Positions 16,803-23,577 of a stretch of 37,928 nt of DNA are shown here, one piece after another. The position numbers were made by a program, and so were the translations under genes. The stretch lies in contig JAICMR010000013.1 in the NCBI GenBank assembly GCA_025929155.1, forward strand, positions 1 through 37,928, read 5' to 3'. The notes below the pieces were generated by a model, which did no database searches, was not told where the DNA came from, and saw nothing but the letters and a program-made list of their open reading frames with translations. The stretch's first letter is position 1. Each line of letters opens with the position of its first letter. The stretch comes from Chthoniobacterales bacterium (lineage in GTDB: Bacteria > Verrucomicrobiota > Verrucomicrobiia > Chthoniobacterales > UBA10450).

Positions 16803-17446
16803 GGGTATCCTCCAGTGGAGAGAGCAGGTGCGCGCTGCGCTCGAAAGTCCGGTTTCAAGGGCAGTGTGAAGGAGAGCTCCTTCTTCATGTCCGCGAGATC
16901 GATCACTTGGGCGAAGCGTTCCGGCGCACCCTTCAGCGATGGCTGCCAAACCAGGACGGTGTAATGACCGGCGGGCAGATTTCTCAGCGAGGCGCGTCCG
17001 GATTGATCCGAAACGGAAAAATGTGGCGTCGGCAGGACCGCGACATAAGCGATCATCCAGTCGTGAATATTGCAGCCGAGGGTGACGAAACCTTCCTTGT
17101 CGAAAACGACCGGAGCGGCGGGCGAACCGGCGTAGAGCGGCAGCTCGAAACGTTTCGCCGGCGAAAGCGAATAGACGTGATGCCGGATGTTGTCGCTGTT
17201 CGGAAACCAAATCGCAGTGCCCACCTGCACGGCAGTGACGTAGGGAACGAACTGCTTATTCCTTTGATCGATCGCCGCCTGTTTCGGCACCCGCGCCGAC
17301 GTCGCGCCACTCTTCTTTGCGTAGACAACGGCGTTGGCAACCAAGGCGCCGCCGCTATCTCGCACCGTCACATCGAGCGAGCCCGCAGGGAGCTGCGGTG
17401 CGAGACAGGCGTAAACCAAAGCAATGGCGATGCGTGCGAATTTCAC
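16799..17446 (-). CDS. Periplasmic cupredoxin-like protein (methylamine-utilization-protein family)
   Basis: The GTG at 17446 is chosen as start: it lies one base after the stop of the barrel gene and gives a signal peptide (KFARIAIALVYACLAPQLPAGS). The 215-residue protein has a carboxypeptidase-regulatory-like opening (LDVTVRDSGGALVANAVVYA). A cupredoxin-type fold follows, with the likely copper ligands His90 (NIRHHVYS), Cys125, His128 and Met131 in LGCNIHDWM. A second small beta-domain comes next (RASLRNLPAGHYTVLVWQP). The family is often labelled methylamine utilization protein, but no methylamine genes are here. It is sandwiched between an outer-membrane barrel and a cyclase and overlaps the cyclase by four bases, so I infer a role in periplasmic copper or redox sensing. 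It may equally be an electron-transfer protein. Confidence 0.78.
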   Translation of the reverse strand: MKFARIAIALVYACLAPQLPAGSLDVTVRDSGGALVANAVVYAKKSGATSARVPKQAAIDQRNKQFVPYVTAVQVGTAIWFPNSDNIRHHVYSLSPAKRFELPLYAGSPAAPVVFDKEGFVTLGCNIHDWMIAYVAVLPTPHFSVSDQSGRASLRNLPAGHYTVLVWQPSLKGAPERFAQVIDLADMKKELSFTLPLKPDFRAQRAPALSTGGYP

Positions 17447-17447
17447 C

Positions 17448-18296
17448 TCAATAAGCGAAAGCGATTCCGGCTTCGACCAGATGATTTTCGTATTGCAGTT
17501 CACTCTCCCTGGTGTGGGCATAGGTGTAGCGGAACTGAACCGACAAGTATTTGCCGAGAGCGTAACTGGCGGAGAGGGAGAGAGCGCTGGTCGGCGCGCG
17601 CAGCTTGTAAGCTGTGTAGCGCGGGTTCTCGCCAAAGGTTGTAATCGGTCGCAGAGCTGATGCCAACCTCACGAGATCAGGCCGGGGCGGAACGGCGTAG
17701 GAAATGATGTCGCCGTTCCGATAAATGTAACCAAGCGCGACTTGAAGCGAGGAAGTGACATTGAAGACCGCGAAGACATCTGCGCCTTGACTGCTTTGAT
17801 CGAAGAAGTCGTCGGACGCGCTGAGGTTTTCAAAGGTGTAACCCGCCTCGAGCGCGATCCGCTGCGAGAGACGAATTCCGCCGCGCAGATGAAGTCTTTC
17901 GTCCCAATTACTCCGGCTGCTGTCGCTGAAACGGTCGTAACCGATGCGATTTTCGATCGAGAGCCAGGGCGCGCGCGGACCCAGCCCGAAGCGATAACGC
18001 AGCCGCGTCGTTAGGCCGGCGCCCAATCTGTCGAAGGAATCGAATTGATCCCACACCTCACTCCGCACATCCCCGGACACGCTCAGCCGAAGGTCGCGCG
18101 TGAGCTGGAATCCATTCGTCGCGGCGACTTCACTCTTCCAGGCCCAATCGGGTTCTTCATCCGCGGCTCGATCTGCATTAGCCAGGTTACTGTTGTAAAG
18201 CGCGCCCGTCTCGGCGCTCAAGTTCCAGTCCGCTCGGGCGCGCGTCGCGCTGAGCGCTAAGACTGCGATCGAAACTGCTAAGCTGGCGATTTTCAC
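17448..18296 (-). CDS. Outer-membrane beta-barrel protein
   Basis: The 282-residue protein has a signal peptide (MKIASLAVSIAVLALSATRARA), then alternating polar and hydrophobic strands rich in aromatic residues. Examples are LSAETGALYNSNL, LTTRLRYRFGLG, LSIENRIGYDRF and LQVALGYIYRNG. It ends with a terminal strand finishing in AGIAFAY, whose final aromatic residue is the usual signal for outer-membrane assembly. The length fits a barrel of ten to fourteen strands. No plug or enzymatic motif is seen. It is the first gene of the operon with the cupredoxin-like protein and the cyclase, with a one-base gap to the next start. An antisense TCGTTAGG (18008) lies inside. Confidence 0.7.
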   Translation of the reverse strand: MKIASLAVSIAVLALSATRARADWNLSAETGALYNSNLANADRAADEEPDWAWKSEVAATNGFQLTRDLRLSVSGDVRSEVWDQFDSFDRLGAGLTTRLRYRFGLGPRAPWLSIENRIGYDRFSDSSRSNWDERLHLRGGIRLSQRIALEAGYTFENLSASDDFFDQSSQGADVFAVFNVTSSLQVALGYIYRNGDIISYAVPPRPDLVRLASALRPITTFGENPRYTAYKLRAPTSALSLSASYALGKYLSVQFRYTYAHTRESELQYENHLVEAGIAFAY

Positions 18297-18461
18297 ACCG
18301 AGTTGGATCCGGGCCGATTTCCACTCTCTCGTTGCAAGTTTCCTCTTCCTTCTCGGGAAAGGCGATCAGAAAAGACAACCAGGTTCGAGTTTTGCGCAGA
18401 GGAGCTTTGGCAAATCCAAGTCCGCAATTTCGGCGAATCTGCGCTATCAGTCTCACGCGGC

Positions 18462-19175
18462 ATGAACGATTCCGTGCTCACTACGATTGCGATCACCGGT
18501 TTTGGGATTGCATTCTTCCATGCGGCGATCCCGACGCACTGGCTGCCGTTTGTGCTGACGGCGCGCGCGCAACGATGGAGCCGGCCGAAGACTTTGGGAA
18601 TCACCGCGCTCGCAGGGAGCGGTCATGTTCTCTTCACCGCTGCACTCGGTCTCGTGGTCGCGTGGCTGGGAATCGCGCTGAGCGATCGAATTGGCGTTTG
18701 GTTTCCTCGGATTGCCGGCGGCGCGCTGGTGCTCTTCGGATCGTTTTACGTTTACCGGCAACTCACCGGCCATACGCATACGCATTTGCATTGGTTTGGT
18801 GCACACGGCCACGAACACACTGATGAGCATAAACACGCGCATGAGCACAAACACGCCCAAGGAGGAAAACCGAGCGTACCCCGCAGACATTCCGATTTTG
18901 CGGCGATCGTTAGTCTGCTTGCGCTGCTGACTTTCTCGCCGTGTGAAGGGTTTATTCCGATCTATGTCTCCGGCGTGCGGTATGGTTGGCGCGGCTTTGC
19001 TCTGCTCACCGCGATCCTCTCGATTGCGACGGTCGCGGGAATGCTGATCTTTACCTTCCTCGCGCTCACCGGGATCGAGCAGATCAAGCTGCGTTCATTC
19101 GAAAAATACGAAAGCGGTGTGATGGGCGCGCTCTTGTGTCTCGTGGGCATCCTGATCATCCTCTTCGAGAAATGA
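18462..19175 (+). CDS. Membrane transition-metal (Ni/Co-type) transporter with His-rich loop
   Basis: Starting at the ATG at 18462, the protein has 237 residues. In-frame codons further upstream read through the promoter region and are rejected. About six transmembrane helices flank a cytosolic or periplasmic loop at residues 104-131 that is packed with His (HTHTHLHW, GHEHTDEHKHAHEHKHA). The first helix carries FFHAAIPTHWLPF, and the later LLALLTFSPCEGFIP has the Cys/Pro/Glu pattern of the NiCoT, RcnA and UreH/DsbD-like superfamily. It probably moves nickel, cobalt or a similar metal, with the His loop as metal buffer. It overlaps the Bcp gene by four bases (ATGA) and is divergent from the barrel operon. 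Direction of transport cannot be told. Confidence 0.75.
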   Translation: MNDSVLTTIAITGFGIAFFHAAIPTHWLPFVLTARAQRWSRPKTLGITALAGSGHVLFTAALGLVVAWLGIALSDRIGVWFPRIAGGALVLFGSFYVYRQLTGHTHTHLHWFGAHGHEHTDEHKHAHEHKHAQGGKPSVPRRHSDFAAIVSLLALLTFSPCEGFIPIYVSGVRYGWRGFALLTAILSIATVAGMLIFTFLALTGIEQIKLRSFEKYESGVMGALLCLVGILIILFEK

Positions 19176-19651
19176 GCAAAGAACTTCAACCTGGCGACAA
19201 GGCTCCGGATTTCACTGCCACGGCAGTCGGGGGAAAGTACGGCGAGGGCGAGACCGTCAGCCTGAAAGAACTGCGCGGTCATCCCGTGGTGCTCTACTTT
19301 TATCCGAAGGACGATACGCCCGGTTGCACGACGCAGGCTTGCGGATTGCGCGATAGCTGGCCGGTCTTCGAGGGCAAAGCCGAGGTTTTTGGCGTGAGTG
19401 TGGACCCGGAGAAGAGCCATCAGGAGTTCATCGCGAAATACCATCTCCCGTTTCCGTTACTGGCCGACCCCGAGAAAAAACTGGTCAACGACTACGGCGT
19501 CTGGGTCGAGAAAAGCATGTATGGCAGGAAATACATGGGCGCCGAACGCACGACCTTTGTGATCGATGCGGACGGCCGCATCACCGCGATTTTGCACAAG
19601 GTAAAACCCGCCGCACACGCCAAGCAGTTAGAAGCGGCGTTCTCCTCCTGA
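19172..19651 (+). CDS. bcp: Thioredoxin-dependent peroxiredoxin (Bcp/PrxQ)
   Basis: The start overlaps the stop of the metal transporter gene (ATGA), so the pair is co-translated. The 159-residue protein has GDKAPDF near the start and the YFYPKDDTPGCTTQACGLRD active site. Cys52 is the peroxidatic and Cys57 the likely resolving residue, the five-residue spacing typical of Bcp. FGVSVDPEKSHQEF, a LLADPEKKLVNDYGVW segment and RTTFVIDADG complete the family pattern. It reduces hydrogen and organic peroxides in the cytosol using thioredoxin. Coupling to a metal transporter fits protection against metal-driven oxidative stress, which is an inference. Confidence 0.92.
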   Translation: MSKELQPGDKAPDFTATAVGGKYGEGETVSLKELRGHPVVLYFYPKDDTPGCTTQACGLRDSWPVFEGKAEVFGVSVDPEKSHQEFIAKYHLPFPLLADPEKKLVNDYGVWVEKSMYGRKYMGAERTTFVIDADGRITAILHKVKPAAHAKQLEAAFSS

Positions 19652-19656
19652 TTCCT

Positions 19657-19700
19657 GCTCCTAATCGGGATTTTGCGCAGGAACGGAAAGGATTAGGAGC
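19657..19700 (+). repeat. Inverted repeat GCTCCTAATC ... GATTAGGAGC
   Basis: A perfect 10 bp inverted repeat, with arms 19657-19666 and 19691-19700 and a 24-nt spacer, lies six bases after the bcp stop codon. Surrounding bases repeat the CTGCTCC theme (AAGAGCAGAAGCAGG on the right). It could end transcription as a weak hairpin, but no T-run follows. Confidence 0.5.
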
Positions 19701-19851
19701 AAGAGCAGAAGCAGGATTTGCAGGCGCGAAATGAGTTGCCAAGCGCACCAACTAATTTACCTTCGCTGCGCTGTGACCGGTTTTGGTCGCAGTTTTGGTT
19801 TCAGATGCTGATCTTCGGCACTCCGAAATCGGCAGATTTGAAATCTCTTCT

Positions 19852-19956
19852 ATGGGCTCGCTGAAAAAACGACGAAAAGCAAAAATCTCCAAACACAAGC
19901 GCCGCAAGCGGATGAAAGAAAACCGCCACAAGAAGCGTTTGCGTTACAAGTCGTAA
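19852..19956 (+). CDS. Very small basic ribosome-associated-like protein (COX24/AURKAIP1, bS22-like)
   Basis: ATG GGC TCG opens a 34-residue frame that reads MGSLKKRRKAKISKHKRRKR and ends in NRHKKRLRYKS. More than half of the residues are Lys or Arg. The MGS start, the K-x-R-x-x-K-I-x-K-H-K-R-R-K-R core and the final HKKR match the short C-terminal domain of mitochondrial mS38 (AURKAIP1/COX24) and the bacterial proteins of that family, which sit on the small ribosomal subunit. It stands alone, without a clear Shine-Dalgarno. Such tiny basic genes are often missed. The ribosomal role is inferred from similarity recalled by eye. Confidence 0.75.
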   Translation: MGSLKKRRKAKISKHKRRKRMKENRHKKRLRYKS

Positions 19957-20042
19957 GTTTCTCAGCAGTCGTTAGGCGCAGCTGCGTTTCCCAGGAAGCG
20001 CTTCATTTGCGCGGCTTCCGCGACCCTCTTACTTTTTCCGCG

Positions 20043-21866
20043 ATGATCCGCAGGAAAAGGTTGACTCTGCCGTCCGTGGCGGTTGCATTGGCGTTCTTCT
20101 GCGTCGGGTCGCTCGCCGCCCGTCCTGTCGTCGGCGTTCCGTCGGCTCCGGCGTCGCGCGGTTCCTCCAAATCCTGGGTACAGGATGATTCGCTCATCCT
20201 TCATCCGCCGAAGGATCTCGCCCTCCAATACGAGGGCGAACGCAAGGCGCAGGCGCTGACGGCCTATGTCGAAGCACTCGATCTCCAGGAGAACGGGGAA
20301 AGTGAGAAGGCGCTGGAAGCCTTTGAGAAAGTCCTGAATGTTGACCCGGGCGAGATCGATCTCGCGACGCGGGTGGCTTTTCTCCTCACCGGCCAGGGCG
20401 ATTACCCGCGCGCGATCGACATCCTGAAAGACGCGGTCAAAGCGCAGCCCAAGGATCCAGAGCCTTACCTTCAGCTGGCCTACATCTACGCGAAGTATCT
20501 TAAGAAAATGGGACCAGCCATTCGTTACGCGAAGCAGGCGGTCAACCTCGCGCCGGCCGTGATCGACGGTTATCAACGGCTCTGCGAAGTCCAGCTTACC
20601 GCCGGCGACGGAAAAGCTGCGCTCCAGACGCTCGATCGCGCCGCGAAGGTTGACACAAATGACCCTTCGTTCTGGACGCGACTCGGCAAACTTTATCTTG
20701 CGCTACTTGCGCAAAACACGGCCACGCCGAAACCCGAGGAGCTAACCAAGGTCAACAAGGTCTTCCGCAAGGCTCTCTCGCTTGCGCCCGGCGATGCTTC
20801 TGTCATGAAAGACGCGGCTGACTACTTCGCCGCAACCCAGCAGGTGAAAGATGCGATCCCGCTTTATCTCCGCGTTCTCGAGTTACAACCTAACGACACT
20901 GGGGCTCGCGAGAAACTTGCAACTGGCTTCCTCGCCACCAATCAGCGCGGGAAAGCCATTCAGATGTTGCAGGAAATCATTCAACAACATCCGGACCAAT
21001 ATCAGTCCTATCAGTTGTTAGGGAAAGTGCTGGAGGAAGACGGAGATGCCCTGCTCCGGGAGAAGAAACTGGAACAGGCGAAAGCTGAGTTCGGCAAGGC
21101 GGCGGCAAGTTACGAGCAAAGCCTCCTGATTAACTCGGCTCAGCCCGAGAGCTATCTTCATCTCGCGGAGCTGTATCTTACCCGACTTCGTCGGAATGAT
21201 CGTGCAGTTGCCTTGTTACAGGATGCGCGGCGGAATTTCCCCAACTCATCGCAGATCGCTTATCTGCTGGCGGTCGCTCTGCGGGAAGCGCAACAATTTC
21301 AAAAATCGGTCACCACCTTCGCGGAGGCGCTCCATGAAGCGGAAGCTCAAGGCGGAGAGATCGTGAACGGTCGCTTCTTTTTCGAATACGGCGCCGCCGC
21401 GGAAAGGGCTGGTCTCTATGAGAAGGCGACGGAGCTTTTCAAGAAGTCCATCCAGCTCGATCCCGGCGAAGCGGCGGAAGCTTATAACTATCTCGGTTTT
21501 ATGTGGGCGGATCAGGGGAGGAATTTGGACGAAGCCGAGAGCTACATCAAGAAAGCTCTCGCAGCCGATCCGGAAAATGGCGCGTATTTAGACAGCCTGG
21601 GTTGGCTCGACTTTCGACGCGGCAACTATGAGCAGGCGCTCGCGGAGTTACTGAATGCGGCGCATAACTTAAAAGAGGATGACCCAACCGTTTTCGATCA
21701 TATCGGTGACACTTACGAAAAGCTGCAACAACTTCCGCAGGCGCTGGAGTATTGGCAGCGTGCGCTTGCGATCGACCCAACAAACAAAAAGCTGGCGGAC
21801 AAAATCGTACGCTATAAGAAGGAACCAGCTCAACCGGAACCATCCGGCACACCTGCGCCCAAGTGA
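20043..21866 (+). CDS. Secreted TPR-repeat protein
   Basis: The ATG at 20043 is preferred over the one at 20007 because it starts a good signal peptide (MIRRKRLTLPSVAVALAFFC, cleavage near AAR). The 607-residue protein is made of tandem TPR units from about residue 60 to 590. Examples are ALTAYVEALDLQENGESEKA, EPYLQLAYIYAKYLKK, AYNYLGFMWADQGRNLDEAE and TVFDHIGDTYEKLQQLPQAL. The last units carry the canonical TPR residues (W/L-G-Y-A-F-A-P), and a Pro-rich tail (EPAQPEPSGTPAPK) ends it. It is probably a periplasmic scaffold. Its stop overlaps the GTG start of the AI-2E family permease, so the two are co-translated. It holds the last exact TCGTTAGG word (20889) before the 10 kb stretch without any. 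Confidence 0.82.
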   Translation: MIRRKRLTLPSVAVALAFFCVGSLAARPVVGVPSAPASRGSSKSWVQDDSLILHPPKDLALQYEGERKAQALTAYVEALDLQENGESEKALEAFEKVLNVDPGEIDLATRVAFLLTGQGDYPRAIDILKDAVKAQPKDPEPYLQLAYIYAKYLKKMGPAIRYAKQAVNLAPAVIDGYQRLCEVQLTAGDGKAALQTLDRAAKVDTNDPSFWTRLGKLYLALLAQNTATPKPEELTKVNKVFRKALSLAPGDASVMKDAADYFAATQQVKDAIPLYLRVLELQPNDTGAREKLATGFLATNQRGKAIQMLQEIIQQHPDQYQSYQLLGKVLEEDGDALLREKKLEQAKAEFGKAAASYEQSLLINSAQPESYLHLAELYLTRLRRNDRAVALLQDARRNFPNSSQIAYLLAVALREAQQFQKSVTTFAEALHEAEAQGGEIVNGRFFFEYGAAAERAGLYEKATELFKKSIQLDPGEAAEAYNYLGFMWADQGRNLDEAESYIKKALAADPENGAYLDSLGWLDFRRGNYEQALAELLNAAHNLKEDDPTVFDHIGDTYEKLQQLPQALEYWQRALAIDPTNKKLADKIVRYKKEPAQPEPSGTPAPK

Positions 21867-23227
21867 CAAAGTATCCAACCCGCTGGCAACGCAAAACTAT
21901 GTGGGCTTCGCTCACGGCGGTTTTCGTTGTTATCCTTTTCCTGATCGTCGGCACTGCCGTCTGGCTCGGGGCAACCTTGGTCGCCTTTCTTCAGCCTATT
22001 CTGATTCCGGTGGCGATCGGCGTGATCCTCGCCTATCTCCTGGATCCGCTGGTCACCTATCTCGCCGCCCGCGGCTTCGGGCGGACCAAGTCGGTCCTGG
22101 TCATCTTCGCGATCGCGTTGGTAGCGCTGGCCGGCTTGGTGGCATGGATCGTGCCGCTGATCTCCGTGCAGAGCGCAAGTCTCGCGCGGCAACTTCCAGC
22201 TTTTACCGTGCATGTGCGCGACGAGGTGGTCGACCTCATGTATCGCTACGAAAATACCTTCGGTCTCGGCGAGAAGAGAGGGAAGAACTCAGACGCGACA
22301 AGTGGCATCGTGAATTGGTTGCTGGCTGGGCCTACTCCGTTGCCCGGCACTCCCGCTCCCACGGCTCCTCCAGTCTCTTCTCCCGCTCCGCCAAGCGGCG
22401 AAGTCATTAGCCCGGCGCCAAATAAGCTGACTTCAGCGGATCGTCAGCACATACAGGACTGGGTGCAGAAACAATTACCAGCACTCGAGAAACAGTTACC
22501 GGACTTAATAGCCAAGCTCTGGCTAGTGATTAAGACCAGCGTGGGCGGCTTTCTCGGAGTCACCGGATTTCTTCTGAGCCTGGTGATGGTTCCGATCTAT
22601 GCCTTTTTCCTGCTCAAGGAACGCCCGGCGATTGAGCGGCGGTGGAGAGAATACATCCCATTACGCGCGTCGCCCTTGAAGGATGAGGTCGCGACGACTC
22701 TTGCCCAGATCAATAGTTATGTCATCGCCTACTTTCGCGGGCAGTTACTGGTCTGCCTGGTCGATGGGTTGTTAATTGGCACGGCCCTTACCATCTTCGG
22801 CCTGAACTTCGCCCCACTGATCGGTTTGATTGTAATCCCACTTACGATGATCCCCTATCTCGGAATCGTCCTTTGCTGGATCCCGACCGCTCTCATCGCG
22901 GCTGCGCAATGGGGCGACTGGTGGCATCCGTTTTGGGTCACGGTCATCTTTCTGGTCGTGCAAAACCTGGAAGGAATCTTTTACGCGCCCAGGATCGTGG
23001 GGAACTCGGTTGGGCTGCATCCGATGACGGTGATCGTTTCCATTTTTGTCTGGGGTTTGCTGATCGGCGGCTTGCTCGGACCGTTGCTCGCGATTCCGCT
23101 CACGGCGACGATCAAGGTCTTGCTCGCACGCTATGTCTGGGGCGCGCGCTTGCGTGAAGAAGTGATGGAGAACCTGGAGCAGATCCCGGTGGTAGCAGAG
23201 AAACAAGCAGCCGAACCGGCCGATTAG
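21863..23227 (+). CDS. AI-2E family (PerM/YdiK-like) permease
   Basis: The GTG start at 21863 overlaps the stop of the TPR gene (GTGA). The 454-residue protein has N-terminal helices (ALTAVFVVILFLIVG-like segment and FLQPILIPVAIGVILAYLLDPLV), a soluble middle part of about 130 residues with a Pro-rich insert (TPAPTAPPVSSPAPP), and a C-terminal helical bundle. The bundle includes PIYAFFLLKERPAIER, YFRGQLLVCLVDG and GIVLCWIPTALIAA, then NLEGIFYAPRIVGNSVGLHP. The P-I-Y-x-F-x-L-L and GQ segments are hallmarks of the family. Members include AI-2 exporters and Na+/H+ antiporters, so the substrate is open. The Pro-rich insert is longer than usual. The coupled TPR protein may be a periplasmic partner. 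Confidence 0.88.
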   Translation: MTKYPTRWQRKTMWASLTAVFVVILFLIVGTAVWLGATLVAFLQPILIPVAIGVILAYLLDPLVTYLAARGFGRTKSVLVIFAIALVALAGLVAWIVPLISVQSASLARQLPAFTVHVRDEVVDLMYRYENTFGLGEKRGKNSDATSGIVNWLLAGPTPLPGTPAPTAPPVSSPAPPSGEVISPAPNKLTSADRQHIQDWVQKQLPALEKQLPDLIAKLWLVIKTSVGGFLGVTGFLLSLVMVPIYAFFLLKERPAIERRWREYIPLRASPLKDEVATTLAQINSYVIAYFRGQLLVCLVDGLLIGTALTIFGLNFAPLIGLIVIPLTMIPYLGIVLCWIPTALIAAAQWGDWWHPFWVTVIFLVVQNLEGIFYAPRIVGNSVGLHPMTVIVSIFVWGLLIGGLLGPLLAIPLTATIKVLLARYVWGARLREEVMENLEQIPVVAEKQAAEPAD

Positions 23228-23427
23228 ATGCGACCGCGGTAAAGCGCGGCGTCGAGAATCGACCAAAGGTGAATGAGCCATCCAAGGAGGAAAAACCAGA
23301 GCACGGCCGCCAGACAAAATTGCAGCACCGCCGTGAAGAGACGGCCCTGGAGCAACTGACCCAGACCAGGCACGAAGAAGCTGCAGAGCGCAGCGATCAC
23401 GTTGCCGGTGGAACCTTGACCTGCCAT
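23224..23427 (-). CDS. Small TM2-like membrane protein
   Basis: The second ATG (23427) is preferred to the one at 23433 because AGGAG sits six bases before it and none before the first. The 67-residue protein has two hydrophobic helices joined by a short loop: NVIAALCSFFVPGLGQLLQG, then a second helix LQFCLAAVLWFFLLGWLIHL. It ends with WSILDAALYRGRI. The PGLGQ turn and the D near the end are typical of TM2-domain and related small membrane proteins, whose role is unclear. It converges on and overlaps the last four bases of the AI-2E permease gene. Confidence 0.75.
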   Translation of the reverse strand: MAGQGSTGNVIAALCSFFVPGLGQLLQGRLFTAVLQFCLAAVLWFFLLGWLIHLWSILDAALYRGRI

Positions 23428-23493
23428 GTTCATCTCCTACGGTTAACTCGGCCCCCGCACAAGGAAGTTTGTGGAGACCAGACGGAAGTTCTC

Positions 23494-23535
23494 GCGCCGG
23501 AAGGAGGTCAATCAGCGCGGGAAGGAGGTCAAATC
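23494..23535 (+). repeat. Two tandem 21-bp units with AAGGAGGTCAA
   Basis: AAGGAGGTCAA occurs at 23501-23511 and again at 23522-23532, each preceded by GCGC-GG, giving a 21 bp period. Each contains a full anti-anti-Shine-Dalgarno (AAGGAGGT), but they lie 45-70 bases upstream of the kinase gene start at 23578, too far to serve it directly. They could be a regulator site or the ribosome site of an unseen leader peptide. Confidence 0.4.
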
Positions 23536-23577
23536 CGCGACGGCATTAGCATCAAACCTGCTGCTTTTTTATGACTT

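Noticed and set aside
16803-17210. In-frame extension of the cyclase by 136 residues
   Set aside because: It overlaps the cupredoxin-like gene in another frame, is rich in Arg and low in family-like content, and the CTG with GGAGG spacing explains the start better.
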